Positions 14,544 to 20,829 of a DNA stretch of 24,417 nt are shown one piece after another. Origin of the DNA: an uncultured Eubacteriales bacterium. GTDB lineage: Bacteria > Bacillota > Clostridia > Oscillospirales > Acutalibacteraceae. The notes under the pieces were generated by a model. That model saw nothing but the letters and a program-made list of their open reading frames with translations, did no database searches and was not told where the DNA came from. Each line of letters begins with the position of its first letter. Within the stretch, counting starts at the first letter, position 1. The stretch lies in NCBI GenBank assembly GCA_934511365.1, contig CAKSWC010000022.1, positions 1 to 24,417 of the forward strand, in the 5' to 3' direction. Both the position numbers and the translations under genes were made by a program.

Positions 14544-15491
14544 GTGACCTCGATAATGAAATCAAGATTCAAAACGGCAAGACGTCTGCTCATTTTTTGG
14601 ACGCTGTTTATCGGCATAGGAGCTGTTGCCGGAGCGGCCGGAATGCTCATTGACACAACGGGAAAGGCAATGGGAATGGACGCAATGCTTCCCTATTTTC
14701 AAAAGCTGCCGTTTGCAGACGTACTTTTTCAAAACTTCCTGTTTCCGGGTATCGCGCTGCTTATCGTTAACGGTATCAGCAATCTCACCGCAGCGGTTCT
14801 GCTTTTTATGAAGAAAAAAAGCGGCGTTGTTCTCGGCGGCGTGTTCGGTGTAACACTCATGCTCTGGATCTGCATTCAGTTTTATATGTTCCCGGCGAAC
14901 TTCATGTCTACGACATATTTCATCTTCGGCTTTTTGCAGGCAGTCACAGGCTATGCCGCCTGGGTATTTTTAAAGCAGGAAAGCTTCAAGGCTGATGAAA
15001 GCGATTACAAGAACATCGGCACAAACAAAAAAAGGCTTGTTGTCTTTTTTTCGCGCATGGGATACGTTAAAAAGACCGCACTTGAAGAAGCGGAAAGAAC
15101 CGGTGCGGAAATTTATGAGGTGAAATCAACCGAACGGACAGAGGGTACCCTCGGCTTTTGGTGGTGCGGAAGGTTCGGTATGCACAGATGGGAGATGCCG
15201 ATTGAAAAAATCGGGGTTGACCTTTCGTCATATGACCATGTTACCGTCTGCTCACCAATTTGGGTCTTTTCCGTTTGCGCCCCGATGAGGGCGTTCTGCA
15301 AAGCCGCAAGCGGAAAAATCAGGGAAGCGGACTACATAGTTTTGCACCACATGAAGGCGGATTTTGAATCCGCAGCAGAGGAATTGGACTCTCTCCTCGG
15401 CCTCAAGCACACCGGCTTCAAAAGCGTCTGCTGCCGGGAGGGCAAAACCAAAGTTGTTAAAGACTCAGGAAAAGAAACGCTTAAAAAATGA
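14544..15491 (+). CDS. Membrane protein fused to a flavodoxin-like domain
   Basis: A 315-residue fusion. Residues 1-150 hold four membrane segments (about 13-35, 64-89, 90-115 and 118-145) with no family I can name. Residues 160-315 form a flavodoxin-like fold: first strand and phosphate-binding loop VVFFSRMGYVKKTA (about 162-175), SYDHVTVCSPIWVFSVCAPM with the aromatic site for the flavin ring, and the KAASGKI segment. Flavodoxins carry FMN and move electrons. Anchoring to the membrane suggests local redox work linked to the exporter, but this is inference. The start is GTG 14544 with AAGGA about 7 nt upstream, or ATG 14556. It follows the permease without a gap. Confidence 0.75.
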   Translation: MTSIMKSRFKTARRLLIFWTLFIGIGAVAGAAGMLIDTTGKAMGMDAMLPYFQKLPFADVLFQNFLFPGIALLIVNGISNLTAAVLLFMKKKSGVVLGGVFGVTLMLWICIQFYMFPANFMSTTYFIFGFLQAVTGYAAWVFLKQESFKADESDYKNIGTNKKRLVVFFSRMGYVKKTALEEAERTGAEIYEVKSTERTEGTLGFWWCGRFGMHRWEMPIEKIGVDLSSYDHVTVCSPIWVFSVCAPMRAFCKAASGKIREADYIVLHHMKADFESAAEELDSLLGLKHTGFKSVCCREGKTKVVKDSGKETLKK

Positions 15492-16177
15492 AAACAGAAA
15501 AAATTTATATTAAAAACATACCCGCCATCGTTTGGGGCGAAGAAAGCGAAAAAGCATACATATTTGTCCACGGAAAGCAAAGTTTCAAGGAGTACGCCGA
15601 GCAGTTTGCCCGTATTGCCGAAAGCAAAGGCTATCAGACAATCAGCTTTGACCTTCCGGAACACGGCGAGCGGACGGACTCGGAGCGTTGCGACGTTTGG
15701 AACGGAAAAAAGGACCTTGCCGCCGTTGCGGACTATGCGGCCGGAAGATGGAAAGAACTTTCGCTTTTTGCGTGCAGCATCGGGGCGTATTTTTCGCTCC
15801 AAGCGTTCGGCGGAAAAACATTCAAAAAGGCGCTGTTTTTGTCTCCGATTGCAAACATGGAGTATCTTGTTAAGCAGATGATGCTCTGGTTTGATGTTTC
15901 AAAAGAGCGGCTTGAGCGTGAAAAGGAAATTCAAACCCCTGTTGATACTCTGCGGTGGGATTATTATAACTACATCCTTTCCCACCCGGTCAAGAACTGG
16001 AAAACGCCGACTTATATTCTTTACGGTGGAAAGGACAATCTTCAGCCGAGGAAAAAAATTGAAGAATTCTCCAAAAAATTTGGCTGTACCCTCACCGTGA
16101 GCGAAAACAGCGAACACCCGTTTCTGGCTTCCGGCGACGAAAAAATACTTGAAAAATGGTATGAAGAAAATATATAA
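15488..16177 (+). CDS. Alpha/beta hydrolase
   Basis: A 229-residue cytoplasmic hydrolase of the alpha/beta fold. The oxyanion-hole region is IFVHGKQSFKEYAEQF, the nucleophile elbow is SLFACSIGAYFSLQAF with Ser followed by IG (an A-x-S-x-G elbow), YILYGGKDN holds the acid, and SENSEHPF carries the catalytic His. This completes the triad. Substrate unknown; a small ester or thioester is likely for this class. Its start overlaps the previous gene's stop by 4 nt, so it belongs to the same operon as the exporter and flavodoxin-like protein. Confidence 0.82.
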   Translation: MKTEKIYIKNIPAIVWGEESEKAYIFVHGKQSFKEYAEQFARIAESKGYQTISFDLPEHGERTDSERCDVWNGKKDLAAVADYAAGRWKELSLFACSIGAYFSLQAFGGKTFKKALFLSPIANMEYLVKQMMLWFDVSKERLEREKEIQTPVDTLRWDYYNYILSHPVKNWKTPTYILYGGKDNLQPRKKIEEFSKKFGCTLTVSENSEHPFLASGDEKILEKWYEENI

Positions 16178-16198
16178 TAAAAGCGCAGGTGGTCGTGA

Positions 16199-16405
16199 AT
16201 GAGCAAATATCAAAAGCTTTGGGAGTATATTGAAAAGCTGGATAAAGAGGAGCTGACGCTCTCTTTTGAAAAGGCCGGTTCGGTGCTTGGCTTTCCGGTT
16301 GACCACAGCTTTTTGAGCTTTAAAAAGGAGCTTTTGTCTTTCGGATTTGAGGTTGGAAAAATTTCAATGAAGAATAAGAGCATAAACTTTATCAAGACGA
16401 GATGA
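16199..16405 (+). CDS. Small conserved protein of 68 residues
   Basis: A small protein with an N-terminal helix (KLWEYIEKLDKEELTLSFE) and a second half with GFPVDHSFLSFKKELLSFGF and VGKISMKNKSINF. I recall similar small proteins in Clostridia, but know no function and give no family name. AGGTGG lies upstream at 22 nt from the hydrolase, so it is the last gene of the operon. No membrane segment or signal peptide. The mixed helix and strand pattern could be a small DNA-binding or toxin/antitoxin-like fold; that is a guess. Confidence 0.65.
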   Translation: MSKYQKLWEYIEKLDKEELTLSFEKAGSVLGFPVDHSFLSFKKELLSFGFEVGKISMKNKSINFIKTR

Positions 16406-16463
16406 ACATTGCTTTTAGATAAAAGATTACAAACAACAGACATTTTCATGGAGGAAAAAAGCC

Positions 16464-17171
16464 ATGCTTGAAATCAAAAACCTTACAAAAACATACGGAG
16501 AAAAAAGGGCGGTCGATTCGCTCTCGCTTTCCATCGCTCCGGGTGAAATCTACGGCTTTATCGGCCACAACGGCGCCGGAAAAACAACAACCCTCAAGTC
16601 TGTTGCCGGTATTCTTCAATTTGACGAGGGGGAGATCAAAATTGACGGCGTCTCCGTTAAGGACAACCCCATTGCCTGCAAAAAGAAAATTGCATACATT
16701 CCCGATAACCCAGACATCTATGAGTTCATGACCGGCATCAAATATCTCAACTTCATTGCAGACATTTTTGCAGTTGGAGAAAAGGAAAGACAGGAGCGCA
16801 TCAAAAAATACGCCGACCTTTTTGAGCTGACAAAGGATCTTGCCGAGCCGGTCAGCTCATATTCGCACGGAATGAAGCAGAAGCTTGCTGTCATTTCCGC
16901 ATGGCTGCACGAGCCGAAGCTCATCATCATGGACGAGCCATTTGTTGGCCTTGACCCCAAGGCGGCGCACATTCTCAAGGAAATGATGCGTGAATTCTGC
17001 GATAAGGGCAACGCAATCTTTTTCTCAACTCACGTTCTTGAGGTTGCCCAAAAGCTTTGCGACAAGGTTGCAATCATCAAAAACGGAAAGCTCATCCGCT
17101 CCGGAACAATGGAAGAGGTTCGGGGCGATGACAGCCTTGAGGAAGTTTTCCTTGAATTGGAGGAAGAGTAA
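16464..17171 (+). CDS. ABC exporter ATPase
   Basis: A 235-residue ATPase with Walker A GHNGAGKTTTL (about 35-45), the short Q-loop region IAYIPDNPDIYEFMTG, a modified signature SSYSHGMKQKLAVISAW (SHGMKQK in place of LSGGQ, as in the EcsA/bacitracin-type group), Walker B LIIMDEPFVGLDPKA and the switch His in STHVLEVAQ. GGAGG lies 9 nt before the ATG. The stop overlaps the permease start (TAATG). Proteins of this group export peptides or act in stress and secretion processes; the substrate is not known. Confidence 0.88.
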   Translation: MLEIKNLTKTYGEKRAVDSLSLSIAPGEIYGFIGHNGAGKTTTLKSVAGILQFDEGEIKIDGVSVKDNPIACKKKIAYIPDNPDIYEFMTGIKYLNFIADIFAVGEKERQERIKKYADLFELTKDLAEPVSSYSHGMKQKLAVISAWLHEPKLIIMDEPFVGLDPKAAHILKEMMREFCDKGNAIFFSTHVLEVAQKLCDKVAIIKNGKLIRSGTMEEVRGDDSLEEVFLELEEE

Positions 17172-18769
17172 TGCTGAAAGTCCTTCTCAAAAAACAGCTT
17201 TTTCAGCTCAATCAGAGCTTTTTCTATGACGCAAAAAAAGGAAAGATGCGCTCAAAGGGCAGCACGATAGCGTTCATTGTCTCTTTTGTTGTTTTGGTGG
17301 CGGGTCTGCTCGGCGGAATGTTCACCTATTTTTCGATGATGCTCTGCGAGCCGCTCACCTCAGCCGGTTTTGCCTGGCTGTATTTTGCGCTCATCTCCCT
17401 CGTTTCAATAATGATGGGCGTTTTCGGTTCCGTTTTCAACACATATTCAAGCCTTTATCAGGCGAAGGATAATGACCTTCTTCTTTCAATGCCGATACCG
17501 GTCAGGGATTTGCTTGTTTCCCGTTTGCTGGGGGTTTATCTCATGGGAACGATGTATAGCGTTATTGTCATTCTCCCGGCCGTGATAGTGAACCTTGTTG
17601 TTAACGGCTTTTCTTTGAAGGTTCTTTTCGGCTCGCTTGTGCTTGTGTTGGCCGTCACGGTGATTGTTTTTGTTCTTTCCTGTGCGCTTGGTCTGCTCGT
17701 TGCAAAGATCAGCCTGAAGCTTAAAAACAAGAGCGCAATCACAACCGTTTTCTCCCTTGTTTTTCTTGCGCTTTATTATTATGCATACTCAAACGCATTC
17801 CGGCTTCTTCAGTCTGTTATTCAAAATGTTCAGACGATTGGCGAAAAGGTGAAAGGCGCGGCATATCCGCTGTATATCTTTGGAAAAACAGGCGAGGGAG
17901 ATCTCCTTTCGCTTGCTATTACCGTCCTTTTTTCCGCGGCAATTCTTTTTGCAACATATATTCTCATGGAAAGAAGCTTCCTTAAGATTGCAACCTCAAG
18001 CGCAAAGACTGCACGCAGGAAGTATCGCGAAAAGCGTGCAAAGCTGAAAAGCGCAGACGCCGCTCTTTTTTCAAAGGAGCTTTCGCGCTTTCTTTCAAGC
18101 CCAACATATATGCTCAACTGCGGACTGGGCGTTGTTTTCCTTTTTGCCGCCGGCGTTGCGGCTCTCATCAAAGGCTCATATCTTGTGAACCTGTTCGTTC
18201 AAGAAATGGGCTTCGGCAGCGAGTTGGTTGCGGTTCTTGCGGTTCTTGTTCTTTGCGCTATGACGGCGATGAATGACATTACAGCCGCATCCGTATCGCT
18301 CGAGGGAAAAACAATCTGGCTTTCCCGGTCGCTTCCGGTTTCCGCGTGGCAGGCGCTGAGGGCAAAGCTTTATCTTCATATTCTCCTGACGGGAATACCG
18401 GCGCTGTTTTGTTCAGGCTGCTTGTGCGCTGTTCTGCGCCCGAGCTTTGCAATGGCGGCTTTTATAGTGATAACTCCGCTTTTGTTCACGGCACTTTTTG
18501 CTGCGTTCGGCCTTGCTTTGAATCTTAAAATTCCGAACCTCAACTGGACAAGCGAGACCGCCGCCGTCAAGCAGAGCTTCAGCGTTCTTATTACGCTTTT
18601 TTCCGGTTGGATTCTTCCGCTTGCTTTTGGTGTAATATATTATCTTTTGTTCATGCGGCTTGATGCGCTGTGGTTCTTTATCGTTTATTCGGCGGTTGTT
18701 ACCGTTCTTTGCGCCGTCTGTCTGACATGGCTCAAAAAGCGCGGAACGCTGATTTATAAAAGCCTTTAA
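17171..18769 (+). CDS. Large ABC exporter permease
   Basis: A 532-residue membrane protein, twice the size of a usual ABC-2 permease. A basic N-terminal part (KKQLFQLNQSFFYDAKKGKM) is followed by about twelve hydrophobic segments in two groups, with a charged Lys/Arg-rich loop (SSAKTARRKYREKRAKLKS, about residues 276-294) dividing the protein. The AKDNDLLLSMPIPVRDLLVSR segment (about 98-118) matches what I remember of putative ABC exporter permeases of Clostridia. It is the obvious partner of the ATPase just upstream, with 1-nt overlap. Confidence 0.85.
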   Translation: MLKVLLKKQLFQLNQSFFYDAKKGKMRSKGSTIAFIVSFVVLVAGLLGGMFTYFSMMLCEPLTSAGFAWLYFALISLVSIMMGVFGSVFNTYSSLYQAKDNDLLLSMPIPVRDLLVSRLLGVYLMGTMYSVIVILPAVIVNLVVNGFSLKVLFGSLVLVLAVTVIVFVLSCALGLLVAKISLKLKNKSAITTVFSLVFLALYYYAYSNAFRLLQSVIQNVQTIGEKVKGAAYPLYIFGKTGEGDLLSLAITVLFSAAILFATYILMERSFLKIATSSAKTARRKYREKRAKLKSADAALFSKELSRFLSSPTYMLNCGLGVVFLFAAGVAALIKGSYLVNLFVQEMGFGSELVAVLAVLVLCAMTAMNDITAASVSLEGKTIWLSRSLPVSAWQALRAKLYLHILLTGIPALFCSGCLCAVLRPSFAMAAFIVITPLLFTALFAAFGLALNLKIPNLNWTSETAAVKQSFSVLITLFSGWILPLAFGVIYYLLFMRLDALWFFIVYSAVVTVLCAVCLTWLKKRGTLIYKSL

Positions 18770-18787
18770 TCGGGGTGGTGAAAAATT

Positions 18788-19201
18788 ATGTGGTGGCTCT
18801 TTGCGGTTCTTTCGTCCGTTTTTGCGGCGCTGACAAGTGTTCTTGCAAAGGTCGGCGTTGAAAACGTCAATTCAAATCTTGCAACGGCAATCAGGACTGT
18901 TGTTGTTCTTGTAATGTCGTGGCTGATGGTTTTTGTTACCGAAGCCCAAAGCGGGATTACGGAAATCAGCAAAAAAAGCTGGCTGTTTCTGATTCTTTCA
19001 GGACTTGCAACGGGCGCATCATGGCTGTGCTATTACAAGGCACTGCAAATTGGAGACGTTTCAAAGGTTGTTCCCATTGACAAGATGAGCGTTGTTCTGA
19101 CGCTTATCATGGCGTTCGTTTTCCTCCACGAAAAGTTCACTCCGAAGTCGCTTGTCGGCTGTCTGCTCATCGCGGCCGGAACGCTTGTCATGGCGCTGTG
19201 A
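18788..19201 (+). CDS. Half-size EamA transporter
   Basis: A 137-residue membrane protein with one EamA repeat of about five helices: FAVLSSVFAALTSVLAKVG with the family signature, then VVVLVMSWLMVFV, LFLILSGLATGASWLCYYKA, LTLIMAFVFLHEKF and LIAAGTLVMA. Single-repeat EamA proteins work as pairs, so this one probably forms a homodimer. The substrate is unknown. GGTGG is upstream. It is 18 nt behind the permease gene and 18 nt ahead of the lipoprotein gene, so it lies in the same operon. Confidence 0.88.
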   Translation: MWWLFAVLSSVFAALTSVLAKVGVENVNSNLATAIRTVVVLVMSWLMVFVTEAQSGITEISKKSWLFLILSGLATGASWLCYYKALQIGDVSKVVPIDKMSVVLTLIMAFVFLHEKFTPKSLVGCLLIAAGTLVMAL

Positions 19202-19219
19202 TAAAAGCGAGGGATGAAG

Positions 19220-19585
19220 ATGAAAAAAAGATGTTTTGCTTTTTGCGCCCTTACGCTCGCTTTTATATTTGTTCTTTCCGGCTGCAAAGCGGACTTTGTT
19301 GGAAACAAAATTAAAGCCGGAAACAAATATACCCTCTCCTTTTCGGTTCTCAACCGAACGGAAAAGGAGACGCTGAGCCTCAAAAAGGGGCAGGAGCTGA
19401 AAGTTATGTTGGCTCTTGAGGAGGGCACACTCTCCTTTGAAATCGGCCAAAAGGATAAGGCGGCAATATATAAAGGTACCGACCTTGAAAGCGGAGTTTT
19501 AACTTTAAACATTCCGCTGATTGCGCTTTCGGTTGTTTTTGCTGTGTGCCACATAACAATAAGCTATAAAAATGCGGTGCTCTGA
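19220..19585 (+). CDS. Small lipoprotein
   Basis: A 121-residue exported protein anchored by a lipid. After two Lys and a hydrophobic core comes the lipobox VLSGC (Cys22). The rest reads as beta strands (KYTLSFSVLNRTEK, TLSFEIGQKDK) with a hydrophobic C-terminal region (IPLIALSVVFAVCHITISY). No named family is recognised. I chose ATG 19220 with GAGGG 6 nt upstream; ATG 19214 lies at the end of that ribosome site and is less likely. It is the last gene of the second exporter operon and lies directly before the small-peptide region. Confidence 0.7.
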   Translation: MKKRCFAFCALTLAFIFVLSGCKADFVGNKIKAGNKYTLSFSVLNRTEKETLSLKKGQELKVMLALEEGTLSFEIGQKDKAAIYKGTDLESGVLTLNIPLIALSVVFAVCHITISYKNAVL

Positions 19586-19631
19586 TGGTAGATTCATAAA
19601 AAATTCATATTCTTTTCGATTTTTACCAAAA

Positions 19632-19661
19632 TTTAAAGTTAATTTAAGGTAGGGTTAATAA
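19632..19661 (+). promoter_or_regulatory. Activator-type direct repeat and -10 before peptide 1
   Basis: TTTAAA-GTTAA-TTTAAG (19632-19648) is a tandem repeat of 11-nt period. Seven nt later is TAATAA (19656-19661), a possible -10. There is no good -35. The same layout is found at 20011-20040. TTTAAG-N5-TTTAAG is the site of the response regulator CiaR in streptococci, so an OmpR-type activator is likely (inference). Confidence 0.6.
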
Positions 19662-19715
19662 ACTGTTAACGTAATCAAGGAAACACTTGATGCTTTACAA
19701 GGGAGGTGAAACATA

Positions 19716-19817
19716 GTGGATAAGATTCTTGAACTCTTTAAGGGCCTTAATCTTGAGGAAATCTTCAACAAGATCGTTGCCTTCATCAACAAACTTCTTG
19801 GTATGGAAGCTCTTTAA
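19716..19817 (+). CDS. Leaderless amphipathic peptide 1 (33 residues)
   Basis: GTG start at 19716 with GGGAGGTGA ending 6 nt upstream, one of the best ribosome sites in the window. The 33-residue product begins MDKILELFKGLNLEE and then has IFNKIVAFINKLLGME: hydrophobic residues every three to four positions along the whole length, Lys and acidic residues on the other face, net charge about -1. There is no signal peptide and no Cys. Residues 16-31 match peptide 3 residues 23-38 at 7 of 16 positions, with similar residues elsewhere. Its own terminator follows at 19839. Peptides of this kind, such as phenol-soluble modulins, act on membranes; that role here is inference. No family is recognised. 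Confidence 0.75.
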   Translation: MDKILELFKGLNLEEIFNKIVAFINKLLGMEAL

Positions 19818-19838
19818 TTTCAGTTGACTTTAATGGCT

Positions 19839-19875
19839 CGGAGCTGTCGCGTTAGCGGCGGCTCTGAATTTTTTT
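19839..19875 (+). terminator. Terminator after peptide 1
   Basis: A 12-bp stem (19839-19850 with 19855-19866, three G-U pairs), GTTA loop, then AA and seven T. Confidence 0.88.
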
Positions 19876-20010
19876 GCCCGGTTTTGCTTCAAGCGGCTCC
19901 GGACGAAAAACGCAGTTTTTGAACGCGAAAGAAAAAGAAAAAAACCACTTTGTATATTATTAAGAAATATTCAACAATTTATGAATTTTTTTCCAGAAAA
20001 TCGACCGGTT
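19876..20010 (+). other. AT-rich spacer, no gene seen
   Basis: Between the terminator of peptide 1 and the repeat before peptide 2 there is A- and T-rich DNA without a ribosome site or sensible open frame. Confidence 0.5.
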
Positions 20011-20040
20011 TTTAAGGTTCATTTAAGGTTCGGCTTATAC
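20011..20040 (+). promoter_or_regulatory. Activator-type direct repeat and -10 before peptides 2 and 3
   Basis: TTTAAG-GTTCA-TTTAAG (20011-20027) is an exact TTTAAG-N5-TTTAAG repeat. TTATAC (20035-20040) lies 7 nt later, at exactly the same distance as in the copy at 19632-19661; around the boxes many positions also agree. The leader from here to the start codon is about 200 nt. Confidence 0.65.
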
Positions 20041-20188
20041 CATTTTTTTAACTTAAAGTAATTGCCAAAATTTTGATTTTTTGGTCGGATTTCGGAGCCT
20101 TTTGGTTGTTTTGCATAATTTTTCTCGATTGGATTTTCCTATCAGTCATTAAAAATTGTGCGATATGACAAAGCCGCTCCATGGCTCG

Positions 20189-20247
20189 ATCACCTTTTCA
20201 GAAGGTCTGGCGGTTGCTTGAAAAGTTAATTTTATGCGAAAGGTGAT
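20189..20247 (+). promoter_or_regulatory. Possible leader switch that hides the ribosome site of peptide 2
   Basis: ATCACCTTT (20189-20197) is the exact complement of AAAGGTGAT (20239-20247), the ribosome site. The same bases can instead form a local hairpin (ACCTT 20192-20196 with AAGGT 20202-20206). The two folds exclude each other, so the leader could turn translation on or off. Confidence 0.45.
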
Positions 20248-20252
20248 TAACT

Positions 20253-20393
20253 ATGGAAACTGCAAAAAAACTTGTCGATTTCTTCGCCGGATGCCTTAAC
20301 GATTTTGGCTTTGAGGCTGCTTTCAAAAACCTCGAAACGGTTTACAAAAAAATCGTTGAACTTTTTGACATCCTTGGAATCAAGAAGAAATAA
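20253..20393 (+). CDS. Leaderless amphipathic peptide 2 (46 residues)
   Basis: ATG 20253 lies 9 nt after AAAGG (site AAAGGTGA). The 46-residue product starts METAKKLVDFFAGC and ends IVELFDILGIKKK. Hydrophobic residues are spaced for an amphipathic helix over most of the length, with a Lys-rich end and net charge about +1. It has one Cys (14) and no signal peptide. It aligns without gaps to peptide 3 over residues 1-34 with M1, T3, K5, L15, F18, F20, L27, K32 and K33 identical, so the two are paralogues. It is the first gene of a two-gene unit under the repeat at 20011, with the leader structure described above. Function unknown; membrane-active, signalling or lipid-binding roles are possible. 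Confidence 0.72.
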   Translation: METAKKLVDFFAGCLNDFGFEAAFKNLETVYKKIVELFDILGIKKK

Positions 20394-20454
20394 TTTGTCG
20401 CCCGCCGCGTTCTGCGCAGCAAAAAAATTTTTAGAAAGAAAAAGGTGAAAAACT

Positions 20455-20610
20455 ATGTCAACAATTAAAGAATTCTTTGTGTACATCCTTCAGGGTCTTG
20501 ACAAGTTTGACTTTGTTAAGTTCATTAACGATCTCATCGCTTACTTCAAGAAGCTCCTTGGAAAGGAAGACCCCTCAGCTCCGGCCGGAACAACCGCCGC
20601 TACGAAATAA
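20455..20610 (+). CDS. Leaderless amphipathic peptide 3 (51 residues)
   Basis: ATG 20455 has AAAAAGGTGA upstream, nearly the same ribosome site as peptide 2. The product is 51 residues: an amphipathic helix from about 4 to 38 (starts MSTIKEFFVYILQGLD, continues VKFINDLIAYFKKLLGKE), then a flexible Pro/Ala/Thr-rich tail (DPSAPAGTTAATK) that the other two peptides lack. Net charge is about +1. Paralogous to peptides 1 and 2. It lies 61 nt behind peptide 2 and is followed by a strong terminator, so both are on one message. The tail could be a recognition or spacer segment; that is a guess. Confidence 0.75.
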   Translation: MSTIKEFFVYILQGLDKFDFVKFINDLIAYFKKLLGKEDPSAPAGTTAATK

Positions 20611-20630
20611 GCTTTGAACATAAAGATAAT

Positions 20631-20665
20631 GAGCTGCTGCTTTTTGCAACGGCTCTTCTTTTTTT
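20631..20665 (+). terminator. Terminator after peptides 2 and 3
   Basis: GAGCTGCTGC (20631-20640) pairs with GCAACGGCTC (20646-20655) with one mismatch and one G-U pair, followed by TTC and seven T. Confidence 0.85.
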
Positions 20666-20756
20666 AATCAAAACTGCCTTGCAATGCTTTGAAAATCTAA
20701 CCATAATTCGACAAATATTAAAAATAATTATCTTCGCATATAATCATTATTTTTTC

Positions 20757-20785
20757 TTGCAATTATTTTCACCATATGATAAAAT
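20757..20785 (+). promoter_or_regulatory. Promoter of the lipase-like gene
   Basis: TTGCAA (20757-20762), 17-nt spacer, TAAAAT (20780-20785), about 45 nt before the gene. Unlike the peptide units it has a normal -35 and no TTTAAG repeat. Confidence 0.65.
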
Positions 20786-20829
20786 GATTAAAGCATGAAC
20801 TTTATTAATAAACTGTAAGGAGAATTGTG

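Noticed and set aside
19500..19585. Possible frameshift at the end of the small lipoprotein
   Set aside because: The end is unusually hydrophobic, but the frame is intact and the other frame gives no better match.
20247..20486. 79-residue minus-strand open frame
   Set aside because: Antisense to peptides 2 and 3, which have strong ribosome sites and are paralogous.
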